64,000 nucleotides of DNA from Sphingobacterium humi (GTDB lineage: Bacteria > Bacteroidota > Bacteroidia > Sphingobacteriales > Sphingobacteriaceae), in NCBI RefSeq assembly GCF_009768885.1, contig NZ_WSQA01000004.1, positions 248,001 to 312,000 on the forward strand. The letters are read 5' to 3'. The notes beneath the pieces are model-generated. The model saw only the letters and a list, made by a program, of their open reading frames with translations, had not been told where the DNA came from and ran no database searches. How positions within the stretch are numbered: the first letter of the stretch is position 1; every line of letters begins with the position of its first letter. Positions 25,331-34,833 of this stretch are shown here, in pieces. Made by a program: the position numbers and the translations under genes.

Positions 25331-26248
25331 TTAATACAGTTTAATAATATTATCCATCTGCTCGGAAAGCGTTTTTAAGCGATTGCGATCACCGCCAGCT
25401 ACTTCTACGGTAATCCATTGGCCTTTATACTGAATCTCGCGCACTTTCTTCATCACCTCTGGCCAGTTGATATCGCCTTTCATTAAGTCGACATCAAAGC
25501 CTTTCCACAGGCCTTCGTTATTCATTTTCTCGCGGCTAAACTCTTTGATATGGAGTTTTACGATCCGTTTGTTCAGCACCTCCAGCCAATGTTCTGGCCA
25601 GCCATAGCGTAGCACATTCCCGATGTCGAAATACCAACCAATCAAAGGATGGTTAATTTTATCGATAAACTGCTTGGCCTCTAATGGGCTGAGGAAAAAG
25701 TTATTCCATACGTTTTCCAACCCCAGCTTCATGCCTGTTTTTTCAACGTAGGGAATAAGCTTACGCACTGAATCTAAGGCATTATCGTAGGCGGTTTGGT
25801 AGGATACCTTATCGTTTACTACCCCCGGCACCAACAAGACTGTATCGCCGCCGAGTTCCTTTACCTCCTGCAGCGATTTGGCAACAGAATCGATGGTAAA
25901 CTTACGTACGGCAGGATCAGGGTCGGAAATAGGCTTGGCCCAATGGTCTTTGTTCACCACGCTAGGCAATTCAATGCCCGATGCGGCTTTTGCTTTTAAG
26001 ATTTCCTGAATGCTATGTGCAACCGGACTATTAAATTCAATACCATCAAACCCCAGGTCCTTCACCAATTTAAATTTATCGGTTAAGGAAAGTTCTTCCT
26101 TGATCATATCGAATCCTAGACCCTTTTTTAAGGTTGTCGCGGGTTTGAATGCTGCCGTTTCTGCAGCTTGTTTTGCTTGTAGATGTGGTGCTACCATGGC
26201 TGATCCGGCCAATAGAGCGGCTGATATTAAAAAGTTCTTTCTATCCAT
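25331..26248 (-). CDS. Exported sugar isomerase/epimerase (xylose-isomerase-like TIM barrel)
   Basis: A 305-residue AP-endonuclease-2/xylose-isomerase-like TIM-barrel protein. A signal peptide (about 1-27, ISAALLAGSAMVAPHLQAKQ) suggests periplasmic location. The metal-site pattern of the family is visible: GLENVWNNFF, GWYFDIGNV, KLHIKEF and a late EVAGG. Three bases after the oxidoreductase stop, it is the last gene of the SusCD operon. Related exported enzymes paired with Gfo/Idh/MocA proteins act on keto-sugar or inositol intermediates; the substrate here is not determinable. Confidence 0.85.
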   Translation of the reverse strand: MDRKNFLISAALLAGSAMVAPHLQAKQAAETAAFKPATTLKKGLGFDMIKEELSLTDKFKLVKDLGFDGIEFNSPVAHSIQEILKAKAASGIELPSVVNKDHWAKPISDPDPAVRKFTIDSVAKSLQEVKELGGDTVLLVPGVVNDKVSYQTAYDNALDSVRKLIPYVEKTGMKLGLENVWNNFFLSPLEAKQFIDKINHPLIGWYFDIGNVLRYGWPEHWLEVLNKRIVKLHIKEFSREKMNNEGLWKGFDVDLMKGDINWPEVMKKVREIQYKGQWITVEVAGGDRNRLKTLSEQMDNIIKLY

Positions 26249-26251
26249 GGC

Positions 26252-27574
26252 TTATATGGTCTTTTTTAGTCCTGGAATCGCGATTGGCACGTCATACTTT
26301 AAGTCCCAGGATACGTTTTCCGGGAATAGTTTTTCGTTGGACGCCAAGGCATCCTCAATCTTAACGGTTTGCCCGGTGTAGGCAGCCATACGGCCGGCCA
26401 TCGCCACCAAATTGGCTTTTACCATCCAATCGCCATCAAACTTCGGTTTATTCTTACGGATGGAAGCAAACAGCTCATCGTGCTCTTGCTGATACATGCT
26501 ACGCGAATTGGACTTCTTATAGGCATTTTCATCCGTAAACTTGGTTTCATCGGCATATTTCCATGGTTTTTTGCCCGAGATAATATGTTCCCCTGTTCTA
26601 CAGTCAACCAAACATTTGCCATCTCTACCCACCAGTTCCACCATATAGGATGGGGCGGTATCATTCTGCTGTCTGGAGGAGAAATAGGATTTGGAACCAT
26701 CGGCATAATCATACACCAAAGCAAAGTGATCGTAGATATTGCCAAACTTAGGGTCTGTTCTTTTTTGTCGACCTCCTGATCCGGTTACTTGCACCGGTAG
26801 TTTGTCGCCCAAGCCCCATTGCATCATGTCGATACTGTGGATGGCCTGTTCGATAATATGATCGCCGGATAGCCAATTATAGTATAACCAGTTGCGAAGC
26901 TGATACTCGAAATCGGACCAGCCGGCCTGTCTTTCTTTATACCATAATTCGCCGGTATTATACGTACATTCTGCGGCTAAAATAGGGCCTATTTGGCCGT
27001 CGAGCACGCGGTTAAAGGTTTCCCTTTTCGGTAAGTGGTAACGCCAGCAGAACCCTGCAACCAAGGCCAGGTTACTTGCTTTAGCCTTTTTTGTGGTTTC
27101 CATCACACGGCGTAAGCCTGGTGCATCAACCGCAAAGGGCTTCTCGCAGAAGATATGCTTCTTGGCATTGACGGAAGCTTCAAGGTGGCTCGGACGGAAT
27201 GCCGGCGGGGCTGCCAATAAAACAACATCCACATCGGTAGCCAAGAGCTTTTGGTAAGCATCTAAGCCAACAAATTTATTGGCTTGGCTAACTTGCACCT
27301 TATCGCCCATTTTTTCCTTCAAGGTATTGTATGAAGCTTCTAAATGATCGGGGAAGGCATCGGCCATGGCATATAGAATAACATTAGGATCGGCATTCAG
27401 GGCTTCCATTGCGGCGGCAGAACCGCGCCCACCACAGCCAATTAAGCCCACCTTGAGGGTGTTGCTGTTGAGCGACCATACACGGTCTGTGGCGAATGCT
27501 TTTTGACTTAATAACAGTCCGGACACGGAGGTGAGCCCTGCATACTGTAAAAACTTTCTTCTAGAGAATGTCAT
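26252..27574 (-). CDS. Exported Gfo/Idh/MocA family oxidoreductase
   Basis: A 440-residue NAD(P)-dependent sugar oxidoreductase. It begins with a twin-arginine-type signal (SRRKFLQYAGLTS), which would export it folded with cofactor. The Rossmann motif GLIGCGGRGSA and the EKPFAVD catalytic-region motif are intact; the C-terminal GFO_IDH_MocA domain includes WLSGDHIIEQAIHSID. It sits 23 bp downstream of susD and 3 bp upstream of the TIM-barrel isomerase, so the pair presumably processes an imported sugar in the periplasm by oxidation and isomerisation. Confidence 0.9.
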   Translation of the reverse strand: MTFSRRKFLQYAGLTSVSGLLLSQKAFATDRVWSLNSNTLKVGLIGCGGRGSAAAMEALNADPNVILYAMADAFPDHLEASYNTLKEKMGDKVQVSQANKFVGLDAYQKLLATDVDVVLLAAPPAFRPSHLEASVNAKKHIFCEKPFAVDAPGLRRVMETTKKAKASNLALVAGFCWRYHLPKRETFNRVLDGQIGPILAAECTYNTGELWYKERQAGWSDFEYQLRNWLYYNWLSGDHIIEQAIHSIDMMQWGLGDKLPVQVTGSGGRQKRTDPKFGNIYDHFALVYDYADGSKSYFSSRQQNDTAPSYMVELVGRDGKCLVDCRTGEHIISGKKPWKYADETKFTDENAYKKSNSRSMYQQEHDELFASIRKNKPKFDGDWMVKANLVAMAGRMAAYTGQTVKIEDALASNEKLFPENVSWDLKYDVPIAIPGLKKTI

Positions 27575-27597
27575 AATTGTTGGGTTTAAGTTTAGAT

Positions 27598-29112
27598 TTA
27601 AGGATTTTGTACTAAGTTACTATTTCTATTTATCTCTGCCTGAGGAATATAAAAAATAACTCGATTATCTGTTGGCAACACCTTTTGTGTAATATTTGTT
27701 GTCGGCGTATTGTTTAGGGAATGTGTTCCCGGGTAATTACGTTCCATCGGCAGGTTATTGCGGAAAAGGTCATAAGCACGATGCCCCTCAAAGGCTAGCT
27801 CTAAAAAACGCTCTTCCATCACCGCATCCATAATGGTTCTGTCGGCCGCCTGTAGACCCGCTTGGGTTAAAATGGCAGCCCCTGTTAATCCGGCGCGTTG
27901 TCTTAATAAGTTCAGATCGGCTAATGCTGCTGTGCTATTGTTCAGCTTGGCTTGTGCTTCCGCACGAATCAGGTACAGCTCGCCCAAGCGTAAAAATACC
28001 GGGGAACTTAAGTTAATCTGCCCCTCTTGTAAAGAGTATTTATTGACATAATACATCGGAGTTACCGGCGTCAACTTCTGGTTATATTGGAGCTTTCCAT
28101 CAATTAAATAAGGGGTAATAAAGCCATTACGCAAATCGTTAGGGTATTTTTGCAGCAGGTTAAAGTACTTCACCGAGGCATAGATCTCGGCCCAGCCACT
28201 AACCCCTTGTCCTAGCGGATTTCCGGCAACATCGCCACTGAAATACATGGAACTGATGGCACTCATGCCGCGGTCTTCTACCTTGGTATGGCGTACGCAA
28301 AAGATGGTCTCGCGGTTATTATCTGGTGAGGCTTTGAAGAATCCGGTATATTCGGCACCCTGCAAAAGGTTATAGCGATTGGAATTAATCACCAGGTTGG
28401 CATATTTAATGGCATTGGCGTTATCTTCCATGTATAAATAGATGCGCGACAAAAGGGCATAGGCTACTTCTTTGCTGGCGAAAGAATTGCTTTTATTCTC
28501 GGTCATCAAATCGGCGGCTTTCAACAAGTCGGCGATCACAAAATCATAAACCTCTTTCACCGAGCTGCGTTTTAAGGCAGATGTTTCCTCTTCGGTTAGG
28601 CCTTCCTTCAGCATGGGAACCCCAAGATTGGCGCCCTTACCTTGCGGATATGGCCGGCCAAAAACCCGAACCAGGTGGAAATGCACCATGGCTCTTAAGA
28701 AGAGGTTCTCGCCTTTTAACTGCAATAAACCCGCAGAGGCATTGTCAGGAACAAATTCAATGACTTTATTGGCGGCGGCCACGATTTTATAAGACTGCGA
28801 CCAAAAGTTGGTGGCATGCCCGGAAGTGTTGATATGGGTATACCGATAAGCACGGGTTAAGTCATCTCCGGAAGACTGCCCTTGGGCAACCGCATCCCCC
28901 GGGTATTCCATTAAAAAGTGACCACTTCGGATGTAGGCTTCGGCTTTTAGCAGGGCATAGGTACCTATGGTGGCCGTGGCCACATCGGCTTCATTGGTTA
29001 GGGCTGATTCCTCGTCAATATATTCCGTAGGATCATAATACTTCTCACAGGAAAATAGGAACAATATGCTCAGCAATAGTACCAAAGAAGGATATATAGA
29101 TGATAATTTCAT
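27598..29112 (-). CDS. RagB/SusD family nutrient uptake lipoprotein
   Basis: A 504-residue SusD-like surface lipoprotein: signal peptide with lipobox LFSC (Cys about 22), the TPR-rich SusD_N region (LLQLKGENLFLRAMVHFHLVRVFGRPY) and the C-terminal SusD domain (RLGELYLIRAEAQAKL, FLELAFEGHRAYDLFR, IPQAEINRN). It captures oligosaccharide or another ligand and forms a lid on the SusC transporter encoded 10 bp upstream. Typical length. Confidence 0.95.
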   Translation of the reverse strand: MKLSSIYPSLVLLLSILFLFSCEKYYDPTEYIDEESALTNEADVATATIGTYALLKAEAYIRSGHFLMEYPGDAVAQGQSSGDDLTRAYRYTHINTSGHATNFWSQSYKIVAAANKVIEFVPDNASAGLLQLKGENLFLRAMVHFHLVRVFGRPYPQGKGANLGVPMLKEGLTEEETSALKRSSVKEVYDFVIADLLKAADLMTENKSNSFASKEVAYALLSRIYLYMEDNANAIKYANLVINSNRYNLLQGAEYTGFFKASPDNNRETIFCVRHTKVEDRGMSAISSMYFSGDVAGNPLGQGVSGWAEIYASVKYFNLLQKYPNDLRNGFITPYLIDGKLQYNQKLTPVTPMYYVNKYSLQEGQINLSSPVFLRLGELYLIRAEAQAKLNNSTAALADLNLLRQRAGLTGAAILTQAGLQAADRTIMDAVMEERFLELAFEGHRAYDLFRNNLPMERNYPGTHSLNNTPTTNITQKVLPTDNRVIFYIPQAEINRNSNLVQNP

Positions 29113-29122
29113 TTCGCTAAGT

Positions 29123-32100
29123 TTAAAAGGTTAAGTTTAGACCAAAAAGTAAACGCTTGGTAATCGGGTATTTGAAGCTGGACGTTCCTGAGCTTAGGTC
29201 CACCTGGCTCAGGGATACTTCCGGATCTGGGCCTGAGAAATTCGTCCATGTCCATACGTTATCCGCACTCACAAACAGGTGCACTTTAGCGAGCTTCATT
29301 TTTGAAATTAAAGGCTCTGGTAGGTTATAGCCCAATTTAATGTTCCGCAAGCGCAGGTAACTTCCGTCTTCCAAATAACGAGAAGAAGGCTGGTTCGACT
29401 CCTTATTACCCCCTACAATAGGTTTAGGGTGTGTGGCTTGATCGCCCGGTTTTTCCCAACGGGTCCATCCTTTTGGCAATACCATGGAGTTAAAGGCTTC
29501 GTATAAACCGTCGTTATCAAAATAAGCACGCGTGTCGTTATACACATAGTTTCCATAAACAAAGTTGAAGAAAGCCGATAAGCTGAAGTTTCCGTAGGTT
29601 AAGGAGTTATTCATACCACCGGTAAACTTAGGCGCGGCCGATGTTCCTGTAAATTGACGGGAATCTGAAGTGGCGGCCTCACTGTATTTATTGGTGGTTG
29701 TTTTGGTTTGGTTGCCATTGGCATCAACGGTAATTTTCTCCCATTGCGGATCGCCGTTTTCTGGATTTACCCCTACCCAGATCGGGAAGTTGTAGGCATC
29801 CATATCATAGCCTACGGCAATGGGCTGACGTGCGCCGGCATTAAATACTTTGGCGCCATCGCTTAGCTCGATTACCTTATTTTTGTTAAAGGCCATGTTA
29901 AAGCTGGTTTCCCAGGTAAAGTTTTCCTTATTGATGTTTTGCGACAGGATATTAAACTCGATACCGCGGTTTCTTACCGACCCAGCGTTCACCCATACAT
30001 AGCTATAGCCTGTGGTGGCGGCCAAAGGTTTGCGATATAAGAGCTCACTGGCTTTTTTCTCATACACATCCACCGTTACGGATACGCGGTTCCACAGGGA
30101 GAAGTCGGCACCAATATTGGCCGATTCGATTTTCTCCCAGCTGAGGTTCGGGTTTCCTTTTTGGAAAGGCGCAGCCCCCGGTAGGCCGGAATAGCTGGCC
30201 TCTTGCGTGATGCTGTATAGTCCGCGGGCACCGAAGCTCGAAATACCATCGGCATTACCCACGGTTCCGTAGCTACCACGAAGTTTCGCGAAGGTGAATA
30301 CCTCATTGCCTTTCAAGAAGTCTTCGTTGCTTAAAATCCAGGATCCGCCTAATTGGTAGAAGTTGGCGGTCGAGTTATTCTTTCCGAATTTGGAAGAAAA
30401 CTCATTCACGAAAGATCCGATTAAGAAATACTTGTCGTTAAAGCTGTAATCGGCCTGGGCCAAATATTTACGGAAGCCGACCTGATCACGTGCGCCTTGC
30501 GGGTTCCGCAATACGCCGGTGGCTACCGACATCACATCTTTTCCGGCCGGCAATCCTTTTCCTGCGGCATTTGCCCATTCTGAGGTGGTGGTTTCCACTT
30601 CGGCTACCCCTAATAACACCAAGTTATGGGCACCGAATTGCTCGGCATAGCGAACCCTGTTGGAGGTTAAAAAGCGGCGGGCTTGGTCGCTACCATTGTA
30701 AAGCTCTCCGATGTTGGCACCGCCTTGTTTTGTGCGGCGATCGTAATAAGTAGCGGTATTTCCATTGCTAAATTGGGTTCTGTTATAAGTAGATAGGGTG
30801 AGCTTAGGCGTTAGGGAATAATCTAAATTGATATCGCCACTTACCGCCCAGTTATTGGCTTTATTATAGTTGTATTGCAGGGAGTGTAGGAAATTTTCCT
30901 TTTCACGTCCTGTCCAGCCCGGATAGAAACGCCCGTCAATCGGGTTGCCATCGGCATCAAATGCCGGGTCGAACGGAAGACCCACATAGGCATCGTACAT
31001 AGTACTGCTGTTTTCTAAGGTGTTTTTATTCACCAAACCATTGACATAAACTGCCGCTTTTAACCGATCTGACAGTTGAACATTTAAGTTGTTACGGAAG
31101 TTATAGCCGGTATGGCCGGTACCCATTAGGGTTCCCTTTTCGCGGTAGAATACACCGGAAGTATAATATTGCACCTTTTCAGAACCGCCGGAAATGGAGA
31201 GGTTATGGTTATTGACATAGCCTGTGCGATAGGCCAGATCCCACCAATTGGTATTGTTTTCTAATAGTTTCGCATCCCGATTGTAGAAGGTATTTTGAAA
31301 ATCATAGAGTTCCTGCGAGTTCATTAAGCGGAAGTTTCCGGTGGTTGGATTTCCAAAACCATAGGAATTATTAAACTCAACCTTCGTGTCCCCCGGTTTT
31401 CCTGTTTTGGTATTGATGATAATAACCCCGTTTGCGGCGCGAGAACCGTATAAACCGGTTGCTGCCACGTCTTTCAAAATAGAAACCGTTTCAATATCGG
31501 CAGGGTTATAAGTTCCGCCGATATTACCATCCACCACGATTAAAGGGGAGGTACTGGCGGAAATGGTTCCTGCACCACGAATAAGCACGCGTGGGGCGCT
31601 GGAAGGATCGCCGGAAGCGGTAGACACCACGACACCCGGCGCTTTCCCTTGCAGCATGCTTGGCAGGTCATTCGCCGTTACATCTTTCAGCTTTTCTGCC
31701 GAGATCGTACTTACGGAGCTGGACAAATAGCGTACTTTCTGGGTAGAATAGCCCACTACAACCACTTCATCTAGGTTATCTACCTGCGCCAAAAGGGTCA
31801 CGTTGATTTCCCGCTGTGCGCTGATGCTTACTTCCTGGCTGTTATAGCCCATGGCCGAAAACACCAGAGTTTGTGTCGATTGTGGCACCTCAATGCTATA
31901 CTGACCGTCGGCATTACTCGATGTACCGATGGAAGTTCCTTTGGCCAGCACAGAAACCCCCGATAATGGATTCCCCTGATCGTCCATGATACGTCCGGTA
32001 ATGGTCCGTTGTTGGGAAGCGGCCATGCGTCCTACGTTCACTTCTTTAATGACCAAGGTATTATTGGCAATTTCGAAAGTGAGGTCTGTTTCGGCGAGAA

Positions 32101-32398
32101 TCTGCTGCAGCACCTTCTGGTAATACACATCATTTACTTTGATGGTTACTTTCTTATTCCGCTTATTCAACACCGTATTATTGTACAAGAGCTCCATGCC
32201 GATTTGCTGTTGAATTTCTTCCAACACCGTTTGCAAGTGGGCATTTTTAAAGTTTAAGGATACATTTTGTGCATAACTGGCTGCATAGGCCTGGCTAAGC
32301 ATAATGCATACCGTAAAAATAATGAGTTTTACAGTCATGAGGCCCCGTAAAAGCGAGCGCCGCTTTAGGAAGCAGTGGTTAAATTTGATCTTATTCAT
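29123..32398 (-). CDS. SusC/RagA family TonB-dependent outer-membrane transporter with STN domain
   Basis: A 1091-residue transporter. Extended signal region (to about 44), STN domain (about 47-118) that contacts the FecR anti-sigma system, CarboxypepD_reg domain (132-205), TonB-box-like DEVVVVGYSTQ (210-220), plug (about 225-340, GKAPGVVVSTASGDPSSAPRV, ADIETVSILKDVAATGLYG) and 22-strand barrel ending in a terminal Phe (FGLNLTF). The STN domain plus upstream fecR and ECF sigma genes indicates FecA-type cell-surface signalling: ligand binding should release the sigma factor. Ligand is unknown. Confidence 0.95.
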   Translation of the reverse strand: MNKIKFNHCFLKRRSLLRGLMTVKLIIFTVCIMLSQAYAASYAQNVSLNFKNAHLQTVLEEIQQQIGMELLYNNTVLNKRNKKVTIKVNDVYYQKVLQQILAETDLTFEIANNTLVIKEVNVGRMAASQQRTITGRIMDDQGNPLSGVSVLAKGTSIGTSSNADGQYSIEVPQSTQTLVFSAMGYNSQEVSISAQREINVTLLAQVDNLDEVVVVGYSTQKVRYLSSSVSTISAEKLKDVTANDLPSMLQGKAPGVVVSTASGDPSSAPRVLIRGAGTISASTSPLIVVDGNIGGTYNPADIETVSILKDVAATGLYGSRAANGVIIINTKTGKPGDTKVEFNNSYGFGNPTTGNFRLMNSQELYDFQNTFYNRDAKLLENNTNWWDLAYRTGYVNNHNLSISGGSEKVQYYTSGVFYREKGTLMGTGHTGYNFRNNLNVQLSDRLKAAVYVNGLVNKNTLENSSTMYDAYVGLPFDPAFDADGNPIDGRFYPGWTGREKENFLHSLQYNYNKANNWAVSGDINLDYSLTPKLTLSTYNRTQFSNGNTATYYDRRTKQGGANIGELYNGSDQARRFLTSNRVRYAEQFGAHNLVLLGVAEVETTTSEWANAAGKGLPAGKDVMSVATGVLRNPQGARDQVGFRKYLAQADYSFNDKYFLIGSFVNEFSSKFGKNNSTANFYQLGGSWILSNEDFLKGNEVFTFAKLRGSYGTVGNADGISSFGARGLYSITQEASYSGLPGAAPFQKGNPNLSWEKIESANIGADFSLWNRVSVTVDVYEKKASELLYRKPLAATTGYSYVWVNAGSVRNRGIEFNILSQNINKENFTWETSFNMAFNKNKVIELSDGAKVFNAGARQPIAVGYDMDAYNFPIWVGVNPENGDPQWEKITVDANGNQTKTTTNKYSEAATSDSRQFTGTSAAPKFTGGMNNSLTYGNFSLSAFFNFVYGNYVYNDTRAYFDNDGLYEAFNSMVLPKGWTRWEKPGDQATHPKPIVGGNKESNQPSSRYLEDGSYLRLRNIKLGYNLPEPLISKMKLAKVHLFVSADNVWTWTNFSGPDPEVSLSQVDLSSGTSSFKYPITKRLLFGLNLTF

Positions 32399-32499
32399 TG
32401 GTTAGTTAGGTATGAAAAATTTAAGTTTAACTTGTTTGAATGTCTGCGCTGAGAGGTTCGTATGAAGGCGAATAGTTAGTGTCAGCATGATCTTTTCGG

Positions 32500-33852
32500 T
32501 TAGGGTGCTTTTTCTATGATAATCCTCCTGTCTTTAATGTGGAATGTATAATTCGATATTTTCTCTAGGTTTTGTAACAGTTCGGAGAGCTGCCTGGTGC
32601 GCTTAACGGTACCCGAAAAACGATCGCTCGTGAGGCCATGGATTTCAATATCCTCAATATCATACCAGGCTTTTAGCTTTTCCATGACGCCATAGATATC
32701 CTCATCCGAGAACTTAAACATCCCGGCTTTCCAGGCTACTTCCTTCGCGATATCTACATGGGAAGTATCGATTTCGCCATCAACATTATGCGAAATGGTC
32801 TGCATGCCCGGGGATATGCGGACCTGCTTGTTTTTGGTGATGACCTCGACAGAACCATGCTGCAGCGTGGTTAACACCCGATCTTTGATGAGGTTGGTGG
32901 CCACATTGAAAGAAGTGCCCAATACTTTAATCTGCGTTTCGTTGGCCCGAACGATAAAAGGACGATTCAGGTTTTGCGTGACATGGAAATAGGCTTCCCC
33001 GTCCAAACTGACGGTTCTTTCTTTTTCGGTAAAGGAGGAAGGATACGTGATGCTACTGGATGAGTTTAAATATACATGGCTGTTATCGGCTAGGATAAGG
33101 TGCGAGAGCATGCCTTTGGGCGAAATAAAGGTTAGTTTTTCGTTGCTCTGAATGGGACTGGTTCCAATTTTAAAGATGATCTCCTGATTGGCACTCCGAA
33201 CCAATTCAATGCCTTTGCTTAATAAAAAGGCTTTGCTGGCTTTCCGAATGGAAATAAGACGACCATCAGCTAACAGGAGACTCGCATCGTTTTCAATGGG
33301 TAGGTTGATTTCATTTTCGGCTTGCACTAAGGCAGTTACGGTTTCATGTCTTGCCAGCTGCCAAACGCAAATACTCAAACAGGTCAGGAAGAGTAATGCG
33401 ATGAGATAGGGCCAGTTTTTCCGTTGGAATAAGCGCCTGCTGCCAGGCTGCCCATCCTTTGGATTCAAAGAAGGAAAGGTGCCTAAAGTAGCGGATTTTC
33501 GACGCTTGGATGTAGATTCCGGGGTTTCCAGTGCAGCCCTTAATTGTTCGCTATGCAGCTGATAGCCTTTCCATTCTTCCTGCTCTTTCTCCGTTAACTC
33601 GCTGGCTCGGGCTTTGGCTTCCAATTCTAGAAATCGCGCCTTCAGCAGGTTAAAAAACACCCGCTTCACGATTAGTTCTTCAGCGCTGGAAGTCTCGTAG
33701 GCGGAATCATCACGCAGTTTTTCCGCCAAGTAGCTGCCGGCCTCTTCCTGGTTTGCGTGCTGAAAATAATCAAGAATAGTTTTCAAGTCCTCCGCATCGG
33801 CAGATCCAGCTAAATACTTTTCAAAAGCAAGGTTGAAAGCAGGTTTAAGCAT
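32500..33852 (-). CDS. FecR family anti-sigma factor
   Basis: A 450-residue FecR-like transmembrane regulator: a cytoplasmic N-terminal region (1-147) that is longer than usual and Lys/Glu/Ala-rich, one membrane helix (about 148-166), and a periplasmic FecR domain (GKLTFISPKGMLSHLILADNSHVYLNSSSSI split across 225-275; VKVLGTSFNV-like segment) plus a C-terminal STN-like DUF4974 region (GMFKFSDEDIYGVMEKLKAWYDIE). It relays the SusC signal to the ECF sigma factor encoded 72 bp upstream. Confidence 0.93.
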   Translation of the reverse strand: MLKPAFNLAFEKYLAGSADAEDLKTILDYFQHANQEEAGSYLAEKLRDDSAYETSSAEELIVKRVFFNLLKARFLELEAKARASELTEKEQEEWKGYQLHSEQLRAALETPESTSKRRKSATLGTFPSLNPKDGQPGSRRLFQRKNWPYLIALLFLTCLSICVWQLARHETVTALVQAENEINLPIENDASLLLADGRLISIRKASKAFLLSKGIELVRSANQEIIFKIGTSPIQSNEKLTFISPKGMLSHLILADNSHVYLNSSSSITYPSSFTEKERTVSLDGEAYFHVTQNLNRPFIVRANETQIKVLGTSFNVATNLIKDRVLTTLQHGSVEVITKNKQVRISPGMQTISHNVDGEIDTSHVDIAKEVAWKAGMFKFSDEDIYGVMEKLKAWYDIEDIEIHGLTSDRFSGTVKRTRQLSELLQNLEKISNYTFHIKDRRIIIEKAP

Positions 33853-33924
33853 AGCAGGTTTATAATGGTTTTATAAGCTACTACGTACAACTTGGAAAAA
33901 GTACCTACGCGAGGGTGAAAAAAA

Positions 33925-34524
33925 TTAAAAATATTCAGCGAGGAAGAGAAAAGCAATTAAAATATAATACTGAAAAAGGGATAGGTTTTGCTTTAACAGG
34001 GCATTAGCCTTCGTTAGATGGTTATTGACGGTGGATTTACTGATGTTGAGCAGTTCGCAGATTTCGGCATAGCTCTTCCCTTCAATTTTGAATAAGACGA
34101 ATACCCGTTGGCATTGCGGCGGTAAAGATTTTATGGCATCCATAATTTTCTCTTCACTTTGCTTGTAGACCAATTCTTCTTCGATGTGCTTATAACCCTC
34201 GGCATAGCTTTGAATAAACTCATTACGAAAGCGCTCATTCTGCGCTAACTTCCGGAAATGATCATAAACCAAGTTATGGGCGATGGTGAATAAAAAGGGT
34301 TTCAACAGCTTATCGGGATCAATCTGTTCTCTTTTTTCCCAAATCTTGACAAATAGATTCTGCAACAGCTCCTCAGCTACTTCCTCGGATTTCACCAAAC
34401 GGACAATGCGCCCCAAAAGGCGCAGGCTATAACGGTGATATAGCTGCGTAAAAGCATAATAATCGCCTTGCTTCAATTGCAGAAGCAAAGATTTCTCCTC
34501 AGGATCTAAATCATCTCTTTTCAC
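33925..34524 (-). CDS. ECF RNA polymerase sigma-70 factor
   Basis: A 199-residue extracytoplasmic-function sigma factor. Region 2 (about 22-95) shows the core-binding FTQLYHRYSLRL and ELLQNLFVKIW segments, region 4 (about 125-180) the LPPQCQRVFVLFKIEGKSYAEICELLNISKSTVNNHL helix-turn-helix split across the motif. The start is GTG 34524; no better in-frame ATG exists. The C-terminus is a hydrophobic tail (YYILIAFLFLAEYF). It should direct transcription of the downstream fecR-susCD genes when released by FecR. A TAnnTTTG box is 44 nt upstream. Confidence 0.92.
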   Translation of the reverse strand: MKRDDLDPEEKSLLLQLKQGDYYAFTQLYHRYSLRLLGRIVRLVKSEEVAEELLQNLFVKIWEKREQIDPDKLLKPFLFTIAHNLVYDHFRKLAQNERFRNEFIQSYAEGYKHIEEELVYKQSEEKIMDAIKSLPPQCQRVFVLFKIEGKSYAEICELLNISKSTVNNHLTKANALLKQNLSLFQYYILIAFLFLAEYF

Positions 34525-34568
34525 AGGGCATCTACTGTTGTTTTTTAGCTGGTTAAAGGCTATTTATT

Positions 34569-34576
34569 CAAATATA
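34569..34576 (-). promoter_or_regulatory. -7 promoter box of ECF sigma gene
   Basis: Reverse-strand TATATTTG fits TAnnTTTG, 44 nt upstream of the GTG start at 34524. Confidence 0.5.
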
Positions 34577-34833
34577 ATTAAAAAACCAGCATTCATACAA
34601 CTGTTTTACTATGATAAAGGGGTAACTAAATTCACCATAATAAACCCAAATAAACTATTTAAAAGAAATATTATTCCTTTCAGGGATAATCACTATGCGA
34701 ATAAGAAAAAACAGGTGATTAATTCCATAAAATATAGTTTAAAACCATACGTTTAAACGTATACCCTATAAAAAGAATAGAAAATAGGATGCAAAAATCA
34801 AATAAATTAACCGCAAATCAAAAAAACAGCTTT
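34577..34833. other. AT-rich intergenic region with perfect palindrome
   Basis: No convincing gene. It contains one notable site, a perfect 16-bp palindrome ATACGTTTAAACGTAT at 34747-34762, upstream of the ECF sigma promoter and downstream of trmB; a 72-codon frame here has a TTG start and no family likeness. Confidence 0.5.

Noticed and set aside
34538..34756. 72-codon open frame in the gap between the ECF sigma gene and trmB
   Set aside because: TTG start, AT-rich random-looking composition and no recognisable family features; treated as non-coding.
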